The notes: generated by a model not told the origin, from the sequence alone. 64,000 nucleotides of DNA from Bradyrhizobium oligotrophicum S58 (GCF_000344805.1 NC_020453.1:372001-436000); one strand, 5' to 3'. Positions 20,335 through 28,951 are shown, counted from the stretch's first letter. Translations and numbers: made by a program.

Positions 20335-21372
20335 ATGATGGGTTACAAAGTCGCAGTGGTCGGCGCGACCGGCAATGTCGGACGGGAAATGCTCAATATC
20401 CTCGATGAGCGCAAATTCCCTGCGGACGAGGTCGTGGCGCTTGCTTCACGCCGCAGCGTCGGCGTCGAAGTGTCCTATGGCGATCGCACGCTGAAGGTCA
20501 AAGCGCTCGATCACTACGATTTTGCCGACGTCGACATCTGCCTGATGTCCGCAGGCGGAGAGATCTCCAAGGAATGGTCGCCGAAGATCGGCGCCGCCGG
20601 CGCCGTCGTGATCGACAACTCATCGGCCTGGCGCATGGATCCGGACGTGCCGCTGATCGTGCCCGAGGTGAATGCGGACGCTGCCGCGGGCTTCAAGAAG
20701 AAGAACATCATCGCCAATCCGAACTGCTCGACCGCGCAGCTCGTGGTGGCGCTGAAGCCGCTGCACGACAAGGCGAAGATCACGCGCGTCGTGGTCTCGA
20801 CCTATCAGTCGGTGTCCGGCGCCGGCAAGGATGCGATGGACGAGTTGTTCTCGCAGACCAAGGCCGTCTACACCAATAGCGAGCTGGTCAACAAGAAATT
20901 CCCCAAGCGCATCGCCTTCAACGTCATTCCGCAGATCGACGTCTTCATGGAAGACGGCTTCACCAAGGAAGAGTGGAAGATGATGATGGAGACGAAGAAG
21001 ATGCTCGATCCCAAGATCAAGCTGACCGCCACCTGTGTGCGGGTGCCTGTCTTCGTCGGCCACTCCGAAGCGGTCAATGTCGAGTTCGAGAATCCGATCA
21101 GCGCGGACGAAGCGCGCGAGATCTTGCGCCGCGCGCCGGGCTGCCTCGTCATCGACAAGCGCGAGCCCGGCGGCTACGTCACGCCCTATGAGGCCGCCGG
21201 CGAGGACGCGACCTATATCAGCCGTATCCGCGAGGACGCCACGGTCGAGAACGGCCTCGCCTTCTGGTGCGTGTCGGACAATCTGCGCAAGGGCGCGGCG
21301 CTGAACGCGATCCAGATCGCGGAAGTCCTGATCAACCGCAAGCTGATCACCGCCAAGAAGAAGGCGGCGTAA
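20335..21372 (+). CDS. asd: aspartate-semialdehyde dehydrogenase
   Basis: A 345-residue NADPH-dependent enzyme that reduces aspartyl phosphate to aspartate semialdehyde, the branch point to lysine/diaminopimelate, threonine and methionine. The nucleotide motif VAVVGATGNVGREM and the catalytic Cys131 in NPNCSTAQL are present. There are two adjacent start codons (ATGATG); GGAG lies 5 or 8 bases upstream respectively, so the second may be used. A small inverted repeat separates it from the convergent carbonic anhydrase gene. dapF, another gene of the diaminopimelate route, is at 39.1 kb. Confidence 0.98.
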   Translation: MMGYKVAVVGATGNVGREMLNILDERKFPADEVVALASRRSVGVEVSYGDRTLKVKALDHYDFADVDICLMSAGGEISKEWSPKIGAAGAVVIDNSSAWRMDPDVPLIVPEVNADAAAGFKKKNIIANPNCSTAQLVVALKPLHDKAKITRVVVSTYQSVSGAGKDAMDELFSQTKAVYTNSELVNKKFPKRIAFNVIPQIDVFMEDGFTKEEWKMMMETKKMLDPKIKLTATCVRVPVFVGHSEAVNVEFENPISADEAREILRRAPGCLVIDKREPGGYVTPYEAAGEDATYISRIREDATVENGLAFWCVSDNLRKGAALNAIQIAEVLINRKLITAKKKAA

Positions 21373-21383
21373 GGGAAGCGACT

Positions 21384-21432
21384 GGCGAATAGGGAGTAGC
21401 GAATAGTGGAATTGAACTATTCGCTATTCGCT
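21384..21432. repeat. short inverted repeat (CGAATAG family) overlapping the carbonic anhydrase stop
   Basis: A left arm, GCGAATAGGGAGTAGCGAAT, and a right arm around ACTATTCGCTATTCGC (21417-21432) can pair. The last codons and the TAG stop of the carbonic anhydrase gene fall inside the right arm. Confidence 0.75.
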
Positions 21433-22068
21433 CGCTCTCGCGCTCTTGAACTCCTTGGCCGCCTTGTCGAGCACGAACAGCGAGCCCTCGGCCACACCGA
21501 AATAGGCGCCATGGAGCTGCAGCTCGCCGGCCTCCACGCGGCTGCGGACGAACGGGAACGTCATCAGGTTCTCGAGGCTGCGGAACACCGCGGCCTTCTC
21601 GATCCGGGTGACGAAGTCCTGAAAGCTTTCGCGGTCGCGCTGCTCGACCACCTCGCCGGGCTTGATGAACATCGACATCCAGCGGCCGATGAAGTCGCCC
21701 GGCGACAGCGGCGCCGCCTTGTCGACGAAGGCGCGGATGCCGCCGCATTGGGCGTGGCCGAGGATGACGATGTGCTTCACCTTGAGCACCGTGACCGCAT
21801 ATTCCAGCGCCGCCGACACGCCGTGCGCGTTGTCATCCGGCTGATAGGTCGGCACCAGATTGGCGATGTTGCGCAGAACGAACAGTTCGCCGGGGCCGAC
21901 GTCGAAGATCACCTCGGGCGAGACGCGGGAATCGCAGCAGCCGATCACCATGACTTCGGGCGACTGGCCGCGCTCGGAGAGCTCCAGGTAGCGGCTCTGT
22001 TCGGTCGGCAGGCGATTGGCGCTGAAGGCGCGATAACCCTCGAGCAGACGTTGCGGAAACGAGATCAT
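21424..22068 (-). CDS. beta-carbonic anhydrase
   Basis: A 214-residue beta-class carbonic anhydrase that interconverts CO2 and bicarbonate in the cytoplasm. The zinc and active-site residues are present: Cys44, Asp46 and Arg48 in CCDSR, then His105 and Cys108 in HAQCGG. It matches the plant/bacterial clade length. It converges with asd. The final residues (RASE) and the stop codon lie within an intergenic repeat, so the natural C-terminus may have been reset by the repeat. Confidence 0.97.
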   Translation of the reverse strand: MISFPQRLLEGYRAFSANRLPTEQSRYLELSERGQSPEVMVIGCCDSRVSPEVIFDVGPGELFVLRNIANLVPTYQPDDNAHGVSAALEYAVTVLKVKHIVILGHAQCGGIRAFVDKAAPLSPGDFIGRWMSMFIKPGEVVEQRDRESFQDFVTRIEKAAVFRSLENLMTFPFVRSRVEAGELQLHGAYFGVAEGSLFVLDKAAKEFKSARASE

Positions 22069-22169
22069 GGGACTTGCCTAAACACATGCGGGACGCCGGA
22101 ACAAGCCTATCGGCCCGATCGGCGAAATGGTATCGCGGGGCGCCTCGATAAACCAAGGGAAACGCCGCA

Positions 22170-23048
22170 ATGATCCGCCCGCGCCGCAGTCTTCTGTTCA
22201 TGCCCGGCTCGAACGCGCGTGCGCTGGAGAAGGGCCGGAACCTGCCGGCCGACGGGCTGATCCTCGATCTCGAGGATTCGGTGGCGCCGGACGCCAAGGC
22301 CGCCGCCCGCGAGCAGATCGCCAAGGCGGTCGCGGCCGATGGCTACGGCAAGCGGGAACTGCTGATCCGCATCAACAGCCTGGACACGTCATGGTGGAGC
22401 GACGACGTCGCCATGGCAGGACAGGCGGCCACCGACGGCATCCTGGTTCCCAAAGTGTCGACGGTCGAGGATCTGCGCCTCGTCAGGGACCGCCTGGCCG
22501 AGGTCGGCGCCGATCCGGCGCTGAAGGTCTGGGCGATGATCGAGACCGCACGCGCCGTGCTCGATGCCGATCTGCTCGCAGCGACTGTGCACGAGCAAGG
22601 TTCGCGGCTCGCCGGCTTCGTGTTCGGGCCGAACGACATCTCGCGCGAGACCCGCATCCGCATGCTGCCGGGCCGTTCGACGATGCTGCCGATGATCAGC
22701 CACTGTATCCTGGCGACGCGCGCCCATGGGCTCGAGATTCTCGACGGGCCGTACAGCGATTTCGCCAACACCGATGGCTTCGCGCAGGAATGTATCCAGG
22801 CCCGTGATCTCGGCTTCGACGGCAAGACGCTGATTCATCCCGGCCAGATCGATGCCTGCAACGCGATCTTCACGCCGCCGGCCGCCGAAGTCGCCGACGC
22901 CCGCAAGATCATCGCGGCGTTCGAGCTGCCGGAAAATGCCTCGCGCGGCGCGATCCAGATCGACGGCCGCATGGTCGAGCGGCTGCATGCCGAGATGGCC
23001 CGGCGCACGATCGCGATTGCCGATGCGATCGCTGCGGCGGGGAAGTAG
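22170..23048 (+). CDS. HpcH/HpaI aldolase / citrate lyase beta-like protein (CitE family)
   Basis: A 292-residue TIM-barrel CoA-ester lyase or thioesterase. The family features seen are LFMPGSNARALEK at the N-terminus, the metal/phosphate region LILDLEDSVAP, the glutamate motif VWAMIETARAV and GFVFGPNDIS. Such proteins cleave malyl-CoA, citramalyl-CoA or citryl-CoA, or hydrolyse malyl-CoA. No other citrate-lyase subunits are present, so this is a stand-alone CitE-like enzyme. It diverges from the carbonic anhydrase gene. The exact reaction is not decided by the sequence. Confidence 0.93.
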   Translation: MIRPRRSLLFMPGSNARALEKGRNLPADGLILDLEDSVAPDAKAAAREQIAKAVAADGYGKRELLIRINSLDTSWWSDDVAMAGQAATDGILVPKVSTVEDLRLVRDRLAEVGADPALKVWAMIETARAVLDADLLAATVHEQGSRLAGFVFGPNDISRETRIRMLPGRSTMLPMISHCILATRAHGLEILDGPYSDFANTDGFAQECIQARDLGFDGKTLIHPGQIDACNAIFTPPAAEVADARKIIAAFELPENASRGAIQIDGRMVERLHAEMARRTIAIADAIAAAGK

Positions 23049-23065
23049 GAAAGAAGCAGGCGCGG

Positions 23066-23437
23066 TCAGATGCGCCGGAGGCTGAGGATGTAGTTGACGA
23101 GGTCGCCGCGCTGCTCGGCCGTCAGGATGACGTTGGGCATCGTGGGGTGACTGCTCTGCAGGAAGACCTTGAGCGACAGCTCGGTGGTCGAGGGCATGTT
23201 GGCGACCGCGACGAAGTCGGGCGCCGTCGTGGTCTGGGTTCGCGCGCCGCTGGTGTCGATGGCGTGACACGTGCTGCACCACGCTTCCGCCAGCTTGCGG
23301 CCGGCCTGGACGCTATCCGCGGCGGGCGTCACGCCGCTGGCGTTGTGCAGCCGGATCAGCAGCATGGCGCCGAGCGCGAGCAGGATCGCGGCGCCGACAT
23401 GGAGCCAGGTGTTGCGGTGCAGGTTCGGCAGGCTCAT
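23066..23437 (-). CDS. membrane-anchored cytochrome c-type protein
   Basis: 123 residues with one N-terminal hydrophobic segment (about 14-30) that acts as a signal or anchor, then a class I cytochrome c fold. The heme-binding motif is CSTCH (Cys54, Cys57, His58); a Met in HPTMPNVIL is the likely sixth ligand. The C-terminal helix (RGDLVNYILSLR) is typical. It should carry electrons in the periplasm. Its maturation requires the ccm genes found at 44-47 kb. The neighbouring DUF6455 gene is on the same strand upstream. Confidence 0.93.
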   Translation of the reverse strand: MSLPNLHRNTWLHVGAAILLALGAMLLIRLHNASGVTPAADSVQAGRKLAEAWCSTCHAIDTSGARTQTTTAPDFVAVANMPSTTELSLKVFLQSSHPTMPNVILTAEQRGDLVNYILSLRRI

Positions 23438-23473
23438 CGCAGGGCTCCGCTGATGTGGATGGGAGGCGGGCGA

Positions 23474-23890
23474 TCAGTGCTTGGTGAGGGCGACGCCCAG
23501 GTGGTCGATGGTCGGGGCGTTCAGACAGTACTCCTCATAGTGCTCGCCGGCCGTGCCCGCGGCAAGATCGCGATGGCAGCGCGGCTTGTCCTTGCACATG
23601 GCGCAGACCCGCTCCATGTCGCGCAGCACCAGCGGCTCGGCGCGCCCCAGCGCGGCCTCGTCGATGCCGAGCGCCTTCAGCATCTGCGGCAGCTCGTCGG
23701 CGGCGTGCTCGCCGTGACGGACCAGCTCGTCGAGATCGGCCGGCGTCACCTGCAGGTCCATGGCGATGCGCTCGAAATCGTCGCGGTCCAGCTGTCGAAG
23801 CTCGCTCAGCTCACGCCGGTGCCGCAGCCATTGCGCGAACGTGTCGATCAGGAACTGGACCCGGGGATAGGGCTTGGCTTGGGCAGGCAT
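23474..23890 (-). CDS. DUF6455-like cysteine-containing protein
   Basis: 138 residues from the ATG at 23888-23890 (MPAQAK). The C-terminal half has a conserved cysteine pattern: CAMCKDKPRC followed by YCLNAP, which suggests a small metal- or heme-related site. The N-terminal half carries an acidic YjiS/DUF1127-like stretch (ELRQLDRDDFERIAMDL). I associate the pattern with DUF6455, seen near cytochromes and denitrification genes in rhizobia, but this is from memory. It precedes the cytochrome c gene on the same strand (36-base gap) and may be cotranscribed. Confidence 0.8.
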   Translation of the reverse strand: MPAQAKPYPRVQFLIDTFAQWLRHRRELSELRQLDRDDFERIAMDLQVTPADLDELVRHGEHAADELPQMLKALGIDEAALGRAEPLVLRDMERVCAMCKDKPRCHRDLAAGTAGEHYEEYCLNAPTIDHLGVALTKH

Positions 23891-23988
23891 GGCTCGTCTC
23901 CGATGATTGCCGGCAATCAATCATCGGCCCGGCAAGCGGACGTTGCGGTAGATCAAGCAGCGGTTCGGTTCTGCGGCCCGCGCAGACC

Positions 23989-24786
23989 TCACGCGCCAAA
24001 GCGGTCCGTGGCCCAGGCATACAGGCTGCCGGCGATCGGGGCCTCGCCGCCCCGGCCCTTCGGCGAAATGTGCAGGCCGATGACGCCGGGATCCTTGATC
24101 AGGCCGGAAAAATCCGTCGGGTCGAAGAACGCCCTGGGCTCGGCATGGACGGCGTAGAAGCTGCGCTTGGGCAGCGCATGGCGCAGCGAGCCGTGGCGGC
24201 GCGCCAGCGCCGTGAGCGCAGCGGGGCCGAAGATCGCGACGCGGATGTCCGACAACCGGTTCGAGCCGCCGCGCAGCCGGCGCAGCGTAAAGGTGAGGCG
24301 ATGGCGCAGCGACAGCCAGTTCGGCGTCAGCTCGTCCTGCGCCATCAGCGCGTCGAATTCGGCGACGATCGGATCGCCGGGTGGCAGGTACAGCACCGAG
24401 TTACCGAGCTGCCGCGGCCGCTCCCAGGCGAAGTAGGGCCGCGCTGGCTCGATCTCGACCGGGCGCAGCAGCAGCACGTCGGCGTCGAGCCAGAGGCCGG
24501 CGCTGATCGCCATCAGCCGCATGCGGAAGAAATCGCTGAACTGCAGCGTGGTCCAGTCGCGCCAGCTGCCATCGGGCTGCGGCGGCCTGAGACGTTCGGA
24601 GAACGCGAAAGGAAGGATCGCCTCGGCCTCGGCATTGCCGACGCCGTCGGGCAGCCCCGGCAGCGGATCGAAGCTGTAGACGGTGACCTTGTGGCCGGCC
24701 GCGAGCTGCGAGCGCAGGCAGGTCTGGCGCAGCCGGTCGAGCGGCCCGCGCCAGAAGGTGACGACCTCGGGCAATACACGCGTCAA
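23989..24786 (-). CDS. glycosyltransferase-like protein (GT-A fold with DXD motif)
   Basis: 265 residues, apparently starting at a TTG codon because no upstream ATG is in frame. The segment FFRMRLMAISAGLWLDADVL contains the Asp-x-Asp motif that binds the sugar-nucleotide metal in the glycosyltransferase sugar-binding (DXD) family related to GT32. The N-terminal HKVTVYSFDPLPGLPDGV strand fits the nucleotide-binding half. It has no signal peptide, so it acts in the cytoplasm, probably on a polysaccharide. No other surface-sugar genes are adjacent. Confidence 0.8.
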   Translation of the reverse strand: MTRVLPEVVTFWRGPLDRLRQTCLRSQLAAGHKVTVYSFDPLPGLPDGVGNAEAEAILPFAFSERLRPPQPDGSWRDWTTLQFSDFFRMRLMAISAGLWLDADVLLLRPVEIEPARPYFAWERPRQLGNSVLYLPPGDPIVAEFDALMAQDELTPNWLSLRHRLTFTLRRLRGGSNRLSDIRVAIFGPAALTALARRHGSLRHALPKRSFYAVHAEPRAFFDPTDFSGLIKDPGVIGLHISPKGRGGEAPIAGSLYAWATDRFGA

Positions 24787-24867
24787 CGGCGGACCTGCTG
24801 GGCTGCTCTCGAAACAAGGCCCCGGACGAGGTCCGAGGCCTGCGAACTCTTGGCCTTCGAGCGGGGC

Positions 24868-25470
24868 TCAGGCCCAGGCGCGCTCGGCCAGCTTGGCCTC
24901 GTAGCTGTCGATCGAGGACTTCTTCTCCAGCGTCAGGCCGATGTCGTCGAGCCCGTTGAGCAGGCAGTGCTTGCGGAACGGGTCGATGTCGAACTTGACG
25001 GTGCCGCCGTCGGGGCCGCGGATTTCCTGCTTGGCGAGGTCGACCGTCAGGGTCGCGTTGGCGCCGCGCTCGGCGTCGTCGAACAGCTTGTCGAGATCGG
25101 TCTGGGACACGCGGATCGGCAGAATGCCGTTCTTGAAGCAATTGTTGTAGAAGATGTCGCCGAACGAGGTCGAGATCACGCAGCGGATGCCGAAATCGAG
25201 CAGCGCCCAGGGGGCGTGCTCGCGGCTCGAGCCGCAGCCGAAATTGTCGCCGGCCACCAGGATCTTGGAATTGCGGTAGGCCGGCTGGTTGAGCACGAAA
25301 TCCGGGTTCTCGCTGCCGTCATCCTTGTAGCGCTGCTCCGAGAACAGGCCCTTGCCGAGCCCGGTGCGCTTGATGGTCTTGAGGTACTGCTTGGGGATGA
25401 TCATGTCGGTGTCGACATTGATGATCTTCAGCGGCGCGGCGACGCCTTCCAGCGTGGTGAACTTGTCCAT
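24868..25470 (-). CDS. leuD: 3-isopropylmalate dehydratase small subunit
   Basis: A 200-residue swivelling-domain subunit of isopropylmalate isomerase. Characteristic segments are [16 protein letters not shown] near residue 20 and the substrate-binding [17 protein letters not shown] loop. It pairs with LeuC, encoded 3.5 kb away on the same strand at 28952-30358, with unrelated genes on both strands between. It catalyses the 2- to 3-isopropylmalate isomerisation before LeuB acts. Confidence 0.98.
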   Translation of the reverse strand: MDKFTTLEGVAAPLKIINVDTDMIIPKQYLKTIKRTGLGKGLFSEQRYKDDGSENPDFVLNQPAYRNSKILVAGDNFGCGSSREHAPWALLDFGIRCVISTSFGDIFYNNCFKNGILPIRVSQTDLDKLFDDAERGANATLTVDLAKQEIRGPDGGTVKFDIDPFRKHCLLNGLDDIGLTLEKKSSIDSYEAKLAERAWA

Positions 25471-25561
25471 CGGGGCACCTTCGAGAATATCGGGCAGGCC
25501 GCTGTTTAGCCCGAATGGCGGGGCGGATAAAGCGCATTTCCTGCAGCTCCGATCTGCGTGG

Positions 25562-25960
25562 CTAGTCCGCCGCGGCCTCGATCGCCTCCATGTCGTCGTC
25601 GGACATTCCGAAATGATGCCCGATCTCGTGGATCAGCACATGGCGGACGATGTGGCCGAGGCTCTCGTCGTGCTCGGCCCAGTAATCCAGGATCGGGCGG
25701 CGGTAGAGCCAGATCATGTTGGGCAGGCGCGGCAGGTCGTCATTGCTGCGGAACGGCAGCCCGGTGCCCTGGAACAGCCCGAGCAGGTCGAACTCGCTCT
25801 CGGCCTCCATCTCGTCGAGCACCTCCTCGGTCGGGAAGTCGTCGACGCGGATGACGACGCCCTCGCACATCTTTCGGAAATGCTCGGGAAGCCGTTCGAA
25901 CGTCTCATGGGCCATCGCTTCCATCTCGGCGAGCGACGGAGCTTTCAATTCTGTCCACAT
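25562..25960 (-). CDS. zincin-like metallopeptidase family protein
   Basis: A 132-residue cytoplasmic protein with the zinc-protease motif [13 protein letters not shown] near the C-terminus, in the family often called metallopeptidase (DUF1025-type, minimal MMP-like fold). An acidic N-terminal half precedes it. Activity has not been clear for many family members, so a protease role is inferred only from the HExxH motif. It lies upstream of leuD on the same strand. Confidence 0.9.
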   Translation of the reverse strand: MWTELKAPSLAEMEAMAHETFERLPEHFRKMCEGVVIRVDDFPTEEVLDEMEAESEFDLLGLFQGTGLPFRSNDDLPRLPNMIWLYRRPILDYWAEHDESLGHIVRHVLIHEIGHHFGMSDDDMEAIEAAAD

Positions 25961-26085
25961 TGCCGCCTTCTAGCCCGGCTTTGATCATCTTGCACCTTGG
26001 TTCTATGACATGTGTGGCGGTTGCCGTTGACGCCGGGGGTGAAAAGGGCGACCGTCGCGGCGCGCGATTTGGGGGTTGAGGACGC

Positions 26086-26415
26086 ATGAGACAGATGTCG
26101 ATGATGCTGGCCGGAACGGCGCTGGCAGCGGCCGTCGTGATCTCGATTTCAGCGGGAGCGCGGGCCGAGCAGGCCACCGGCGCGCAGCTGCAGACGGTTC
26201 AGAGTGACACGGCGACGGATCTCTCCGCGCAGCGGCGCCCGCGACGCATTCCGATCTACCCCCGTGACGAAGGACATTGGGAGCCCGATGTGGCGCCGCG
26301 CTACAATCCGGGACCGAACGCCGTCAGGGTCTGCGACGCGACCTATGTTCCCGAGCATCGGCCGAGCGGCACCGTCATCGTGCCGCATATGAGCTGCTAC
26401 TGGCGGCGCGGCTGA
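26086..26415 (+). CDS. small exported hypothetical protein
   Basis: 109 residues with a signal peptide (about residues 1-27, ending ARA). The mature part has a basic stretch (QRRPRRIPIYP) and two cysteines (VRVCDATY and HMSCYWRRG) that could form a disulfide. No known family. It is the first of four small exported-protein genes in a row on the plus strand (26.1-28.5 kb). GGGGGTTGAGGA lies upstream as a ribosome-binding site. Confidence 0.75.
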   Translation: MRQMSMMLAGTALAAAVVISISAGARAEQATGAQLQTVQSDTATDLSAQRRPRRIPIYPRDEGHWEPDVAPRYNPGPNAVRVCDATYVPEHRPSGTVIVPHMSCYWRRG

Positions 26416-26568
26416 TCCGGCGTTCGTCGCTCTGCCTGCACTGACGCGTGCGACTGGTCTGCGCGACCAAGTCGCCGTCGCCGTGGCTCTCCGAGCACAG
26501 TGCCGATATGTCGCGCGGTGCGGCGGAACCGCGCGGGGCATACCGGCATTCTGCTCCGTGCGCAGGTC

Positions 26569-26590
26569 TTCATGTCCCATTCACGTCGCT
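26569..26590 (+). promoter_or_regulatory. 22-bp motif with direct half-sites, copy 1
   Basis: TTCATG and TTCACG half-sites are spaced 11 bases apart, followed by TCGCT. The motif begins 128 bases before the start of the His-rich protein gene at 26697. Copy 2, with two differences in 22, is at 27607-27628, 123 bases before the gene at 27730. The 11-base period fits binding of an OmpR/PhoB-type regulator, but this is inference. Confidence 0.4.
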
Positions 26591-26696
26591 CGTTCGAGAC
26601 TGATCTGCGTCGCGCTGTGGTGACCGCGCCATCAGCATCGCTGGTGAGACGGTTCACCGTGCCCGACGTGATGTCAGGTGATTCAAGGAGAAGTTC

Positions 26697-26966
26697 ATGA
26701 CTGTGACGAAGCTGTTGGGCATCGCGGCCGTTGGTGTCGTCCTGGCGATGGCTGCGCCGGCAGAGCGCGCGCAGGCGCTGTCGCTCATCAACGCCGGTGC
26801 TGCCACTGCCGTGCAGCAGGGCACGGTGCAGGAGACCACACAGGCCCATTGGCACGGCCGTCGCCATTGGCATCCGCGGCGTCACTACTACCCCCGCCAT
26901 TACTATCATCCGCGGCATCACTGGCGGCCGCATCACTATGGACATCGCCACCACGGCCGTTGGTGA
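26697..26966 (+). CDS. small exported His-rich protein
   Basis: 89 residues. A signal peptide (about residues 1-27, ending ERAQA) is followed by a C-terminal tail made almost entirely of His, Arg, Tyr, Pro and Trp with repeated HWHPRRHYYP-type units. Such tails can bind Ni, Zn or Cu ions or anionic polymers; the role here is unknown. A good ribosome-binding site (AAGGAGAAG) precedes the ATG. Its upstream region shares a motif with the gene at 27730. Confidence 0.8.
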   Translation: MTVTKLLGIAAVGVVLAMAAPAERAQALSLINAGAATAVQQGTVQETTQAHWHGRRHWHPRRHYYPRHYYHPRHHWRPHHYGHRHHGRW

Positions 26967-27071
26967 GCTGCGTCCCGGTCTTCTAGGCCATCCTACGAGG
27001 CCATGATCGAAATCAAACAGGCCCGCCTCGCGGGCCTGTACGCTGATGATGGGCTGGCAATGGGGTCTGCC

Positions 27072-27380
27072 ATGAAGCCATCCACCAACAAGACGATCAA
27101 TAAGACCATCAACAAGACTTGGCTCGGGATCGGGATCGTCACGGCGGCGAGGCTGCTCGCAAGTTCTGCTGCGACCTCGCCCGTGGTCGCAGCGCCGGCT
27201 GAACCGGCGCCGAGCCGCATCGCAGCAGTTGGGGCCGATGCAAGTGCGTCTCGGCCGGTGCATGCCATGAGGCAGGCGATGCCGAGAGCCGCAGCGCCGC
27301 GCTACTATGGCCGTCCCACAGACTACGCGCCGGCTTATCCGCCAGGACCGTTCGTCCTGTTCACGCCGTTCTTCGACTAG
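27072..27380 (+). CDS. small exported hypothetical protein
   Basis: 102 residues from the ATG at 27072. The N-terminus has three tandem NKT-type repeats (STNKTINKTINKT), then a hydrophobic segment and an Ala/Pro-rich mature part ending PPGPFVLFTPFFD. No family recognised. An in-frame ATG 23 codons upstream is possible but would hide the signal-like segment. Third gene of the small exported-protein group; coding status is likely but not certain. Confidence 0.6.
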   Translation: MKPSTNKTINKTINKTWLGIGIVTAARLLASSAATSPVVAAPAEPAPSRIAAVGADASASRPVHAMRQAMPRAAAPRYYGRPTDYAPAYPPGPFVLFTPFFD

Positions 27381-27729
27381 GCGCGACAAGCGCGAAAGCC
27401 GCGCTCGCCGGCAATGGCGTCTGCACGATCTCGTCACCGTCCCAGCGTGCTACGACCAATGTTGGCGAAGCAGCGGGTCTCATCGCGGTGACCGGCGGCG
27501 CGATCGCTTCCCGAATTGCAACGACAACGTGGACAGCAATGCGCTCATCTCTGCCGCGACGCCACGCCGCAGATGCGCGCACGCCGTGCATCACGGAAGT
27601 GCATCATTCATGCCGCATTCACGTCGCTATCTCTACGTTCATGTTGGGGGTGCGCCAATCCACCGATCGGACGACCAGCATCGGCGCTGCATGGGTCCAT
27701 CGTTGCACAGCATACAGGGAGAAGGGACC
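27381..27729. other. intergenic region upstream of the Gly/His-rich protein gene
   Basis: No gene that I can support. It holds the second copy of the 22-bp upstream motif (27607-27628) and a ribosome-binding site (GGGAGAAGGGA) right before the next start. Confidence 0.55.
27607..27628 (+). promoter_or_regulatory. 22-bp motif with direct half-sites, copy 2
   Basis: It matches copy 1 (26569-26590) at 20 of 22 positions, and lies at nearly the same distance from its downstream start codon. It suggests shared control of the two secreted-protein genes. Confidence 0.4.
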
Positions 27730-28452
27730 ATGATGAGGATGAAGGACCAGCGCGCTGGTCTTGCTCGTCGCCTCAGTCTTGCGGCGGCGGCACTGTTTGT
27801 ACTAGCGGGCGCGTCCGGTCGGCCTGCGCTTGCGATGTCGCCGGTGAGTCCTGGTGCCGGGTCCACCGCACAGGCGCCTTCCGCCGGACTGACCGTTCAG
27901 GTTCGTGGCCCCGGCGGTCATGGTGGCGGCGGAGGCGGTGGACATGGCGGCGGAGGACATGGCGGCGGCGGTGGTTTCCACGGCGGCGGAGGCGGCGGCT
28001 TCCATGGCGGCCCGGCCTTTCACGGCGGTGGCGGCGGTGGCCCGGCGTTCCATGGCGGTGGCGCAATGTTCAGAGGCGGCGGCGGTCCGGCCTTCCACGG
28101 CGGAGGAGGACATGCCTTTGGCGGCGGTGGCCCGCGTCCCGTGTTCCATGGCGGCGGCCCGGCGTTTCACGGCGGAATCGGTCCGCGGCCGGTGTTCCAT
28201 GGCGGCGGCTATCATCATCGTCCGCACTACGGCTACCGGCCGTACTTCCACCATCACCGCCGGCATTTCTACGGCTACCGCAGCTACTACAGCCCGGCCT
28301 ACACGACGGGTTACTACTATCCGTACCGTCGCTGTCGCGTCGTCTGGACCCATTACGGGCCGCGCCGCATCTGCCACTACCGGCATTGGCGGGGTCATCA
28401 CTGGCGCCATCATCACCGGTGGCATCATCGTCACCACCGTTACTACTACTGA
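27730..28452 (+). CDS. exported Gly/His-rich low-complexity protein
   Basis: 240 residues from the first of two adjacent ATG codons. A signal peptide (ending near ALAM, about residue 35) precedes roughly 100 residues of GGGGGHGG- and AFHGGGG-type repeats, then a Tyr/His/Arg-rich end (HRWHHRHHRYYY). The composition suggests a disordered, metal-binding or wall-associated protein. Similar proteins are common and fast-evolving in Bradyrhizobium. It ends at a clear terminator. It probably belongs with the His-rich gene at 26697, with which it shares an upstream motif. Confidence 0.8.
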   Translation: MMRMKDQRAGLARRLSLAAAALFVLAGASGRPALAMSPVSPGAGSTAQAPSAGLTVQVRGPGGHGGGGGGGHGGGGHGGGGGFHGGGGGGFHGGPAFHGGGGGGPAFHGGGAMFRGGGGPAFHGGGGHAFGGGGPRPVFHGGGPAFHGGIGPRPVFHGGGYHHRPHYGYRPYFHHHRRHFYGYRSYYSPAYTTGYYYPYRRCRVVWTHYGPRRICHYRHWRGHHWRHHHRWHHRHHRYYY

Positions 28453-28481
28453 CGGGATGCCGAGAGCGTGAATGAGACAGA

Positions 28482-28511
28482 GAAGGACGCCCAACGGCGT
28501 CCTTCTCTCGT
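28482..28511 (+). terminator. rho-independent terminator
   Basis: A 10-bp stem (28482-28491 with 28496-28505, loop CAAC) is followed by TCTCGTTT. It lies 30 bases after the Gly/His-rich gene. Confidence 0.8.
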
Positions 28512-28537
28512 TTCAGCGAGGACTGTCTTGACGCCAG

Positions 28538-28753
28538 TCAGAGCCAGTTCTTGAACTGCCAATTCTTCACGGTGAGCTTCCACGGCACCAATGTCTCCAG
28601 GCGCCATTTGGCAAAGCGGCCAGGCGGCCAGTTCGACAGCCGCCGCTCCTCTTTCGGTGCTTCGGGCTTGGCTATGATCTTGGCCGGCGGTGTTTTGCGG
28701 CGCTGGCGTGTCGCATCACGGATGAGGTCGACGTATTCCGGCTTGTTGGCCAT
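28538..28753 (-). CDS. small basic hypothetical protein
   Basis: 71 residues, rich in Lys, Arg and Trp, with no signal peptide. The C-terminal LETLVPWKLTVKNWQFKNWL is unusual in its Trp content. A good ribosome-binding site (GAGGAG) lies 6 bases upstream of the ATG. No family recognised. It lies between the exported-protein cluster and leuC. Confidence 0.62.
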   Translation of the reverse strand: MANKPEYVDLIRDATRQRRKTPPAKIIAKPEAPKEERRLSNWPPGRFAKWRLETLVPWKLTVKNWQFKNWL

Positions 28754-28951
28754 GTCAGGCTCCTCGGCACGCTCCTCTGCAGACGCGGCGCGTCCGGCGG
28801 TAGGATTGTGCGCGACGAGGTTTAAGAAGCCCTTTCCGGGCAGCGTCGACGTTTAGTTGAAAATGAAAAACGCGATGACTTCGAAGAAGCCACCGCGTTG
28901 CTCGCAAGATCGGTCGCCGTGCAGCAATGCTGCATCAGCGAGAGGACAGGA

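Noticed and set aside
27018..27038. Hairpin CAGGCCCG / CGGGCCTG upstream of the gene at 27072
   Set aside because: It would fit a minus-strand terminator with a weak T-stretch, but no minus-strand gene precedes it; on the plus strand no T-run follows.
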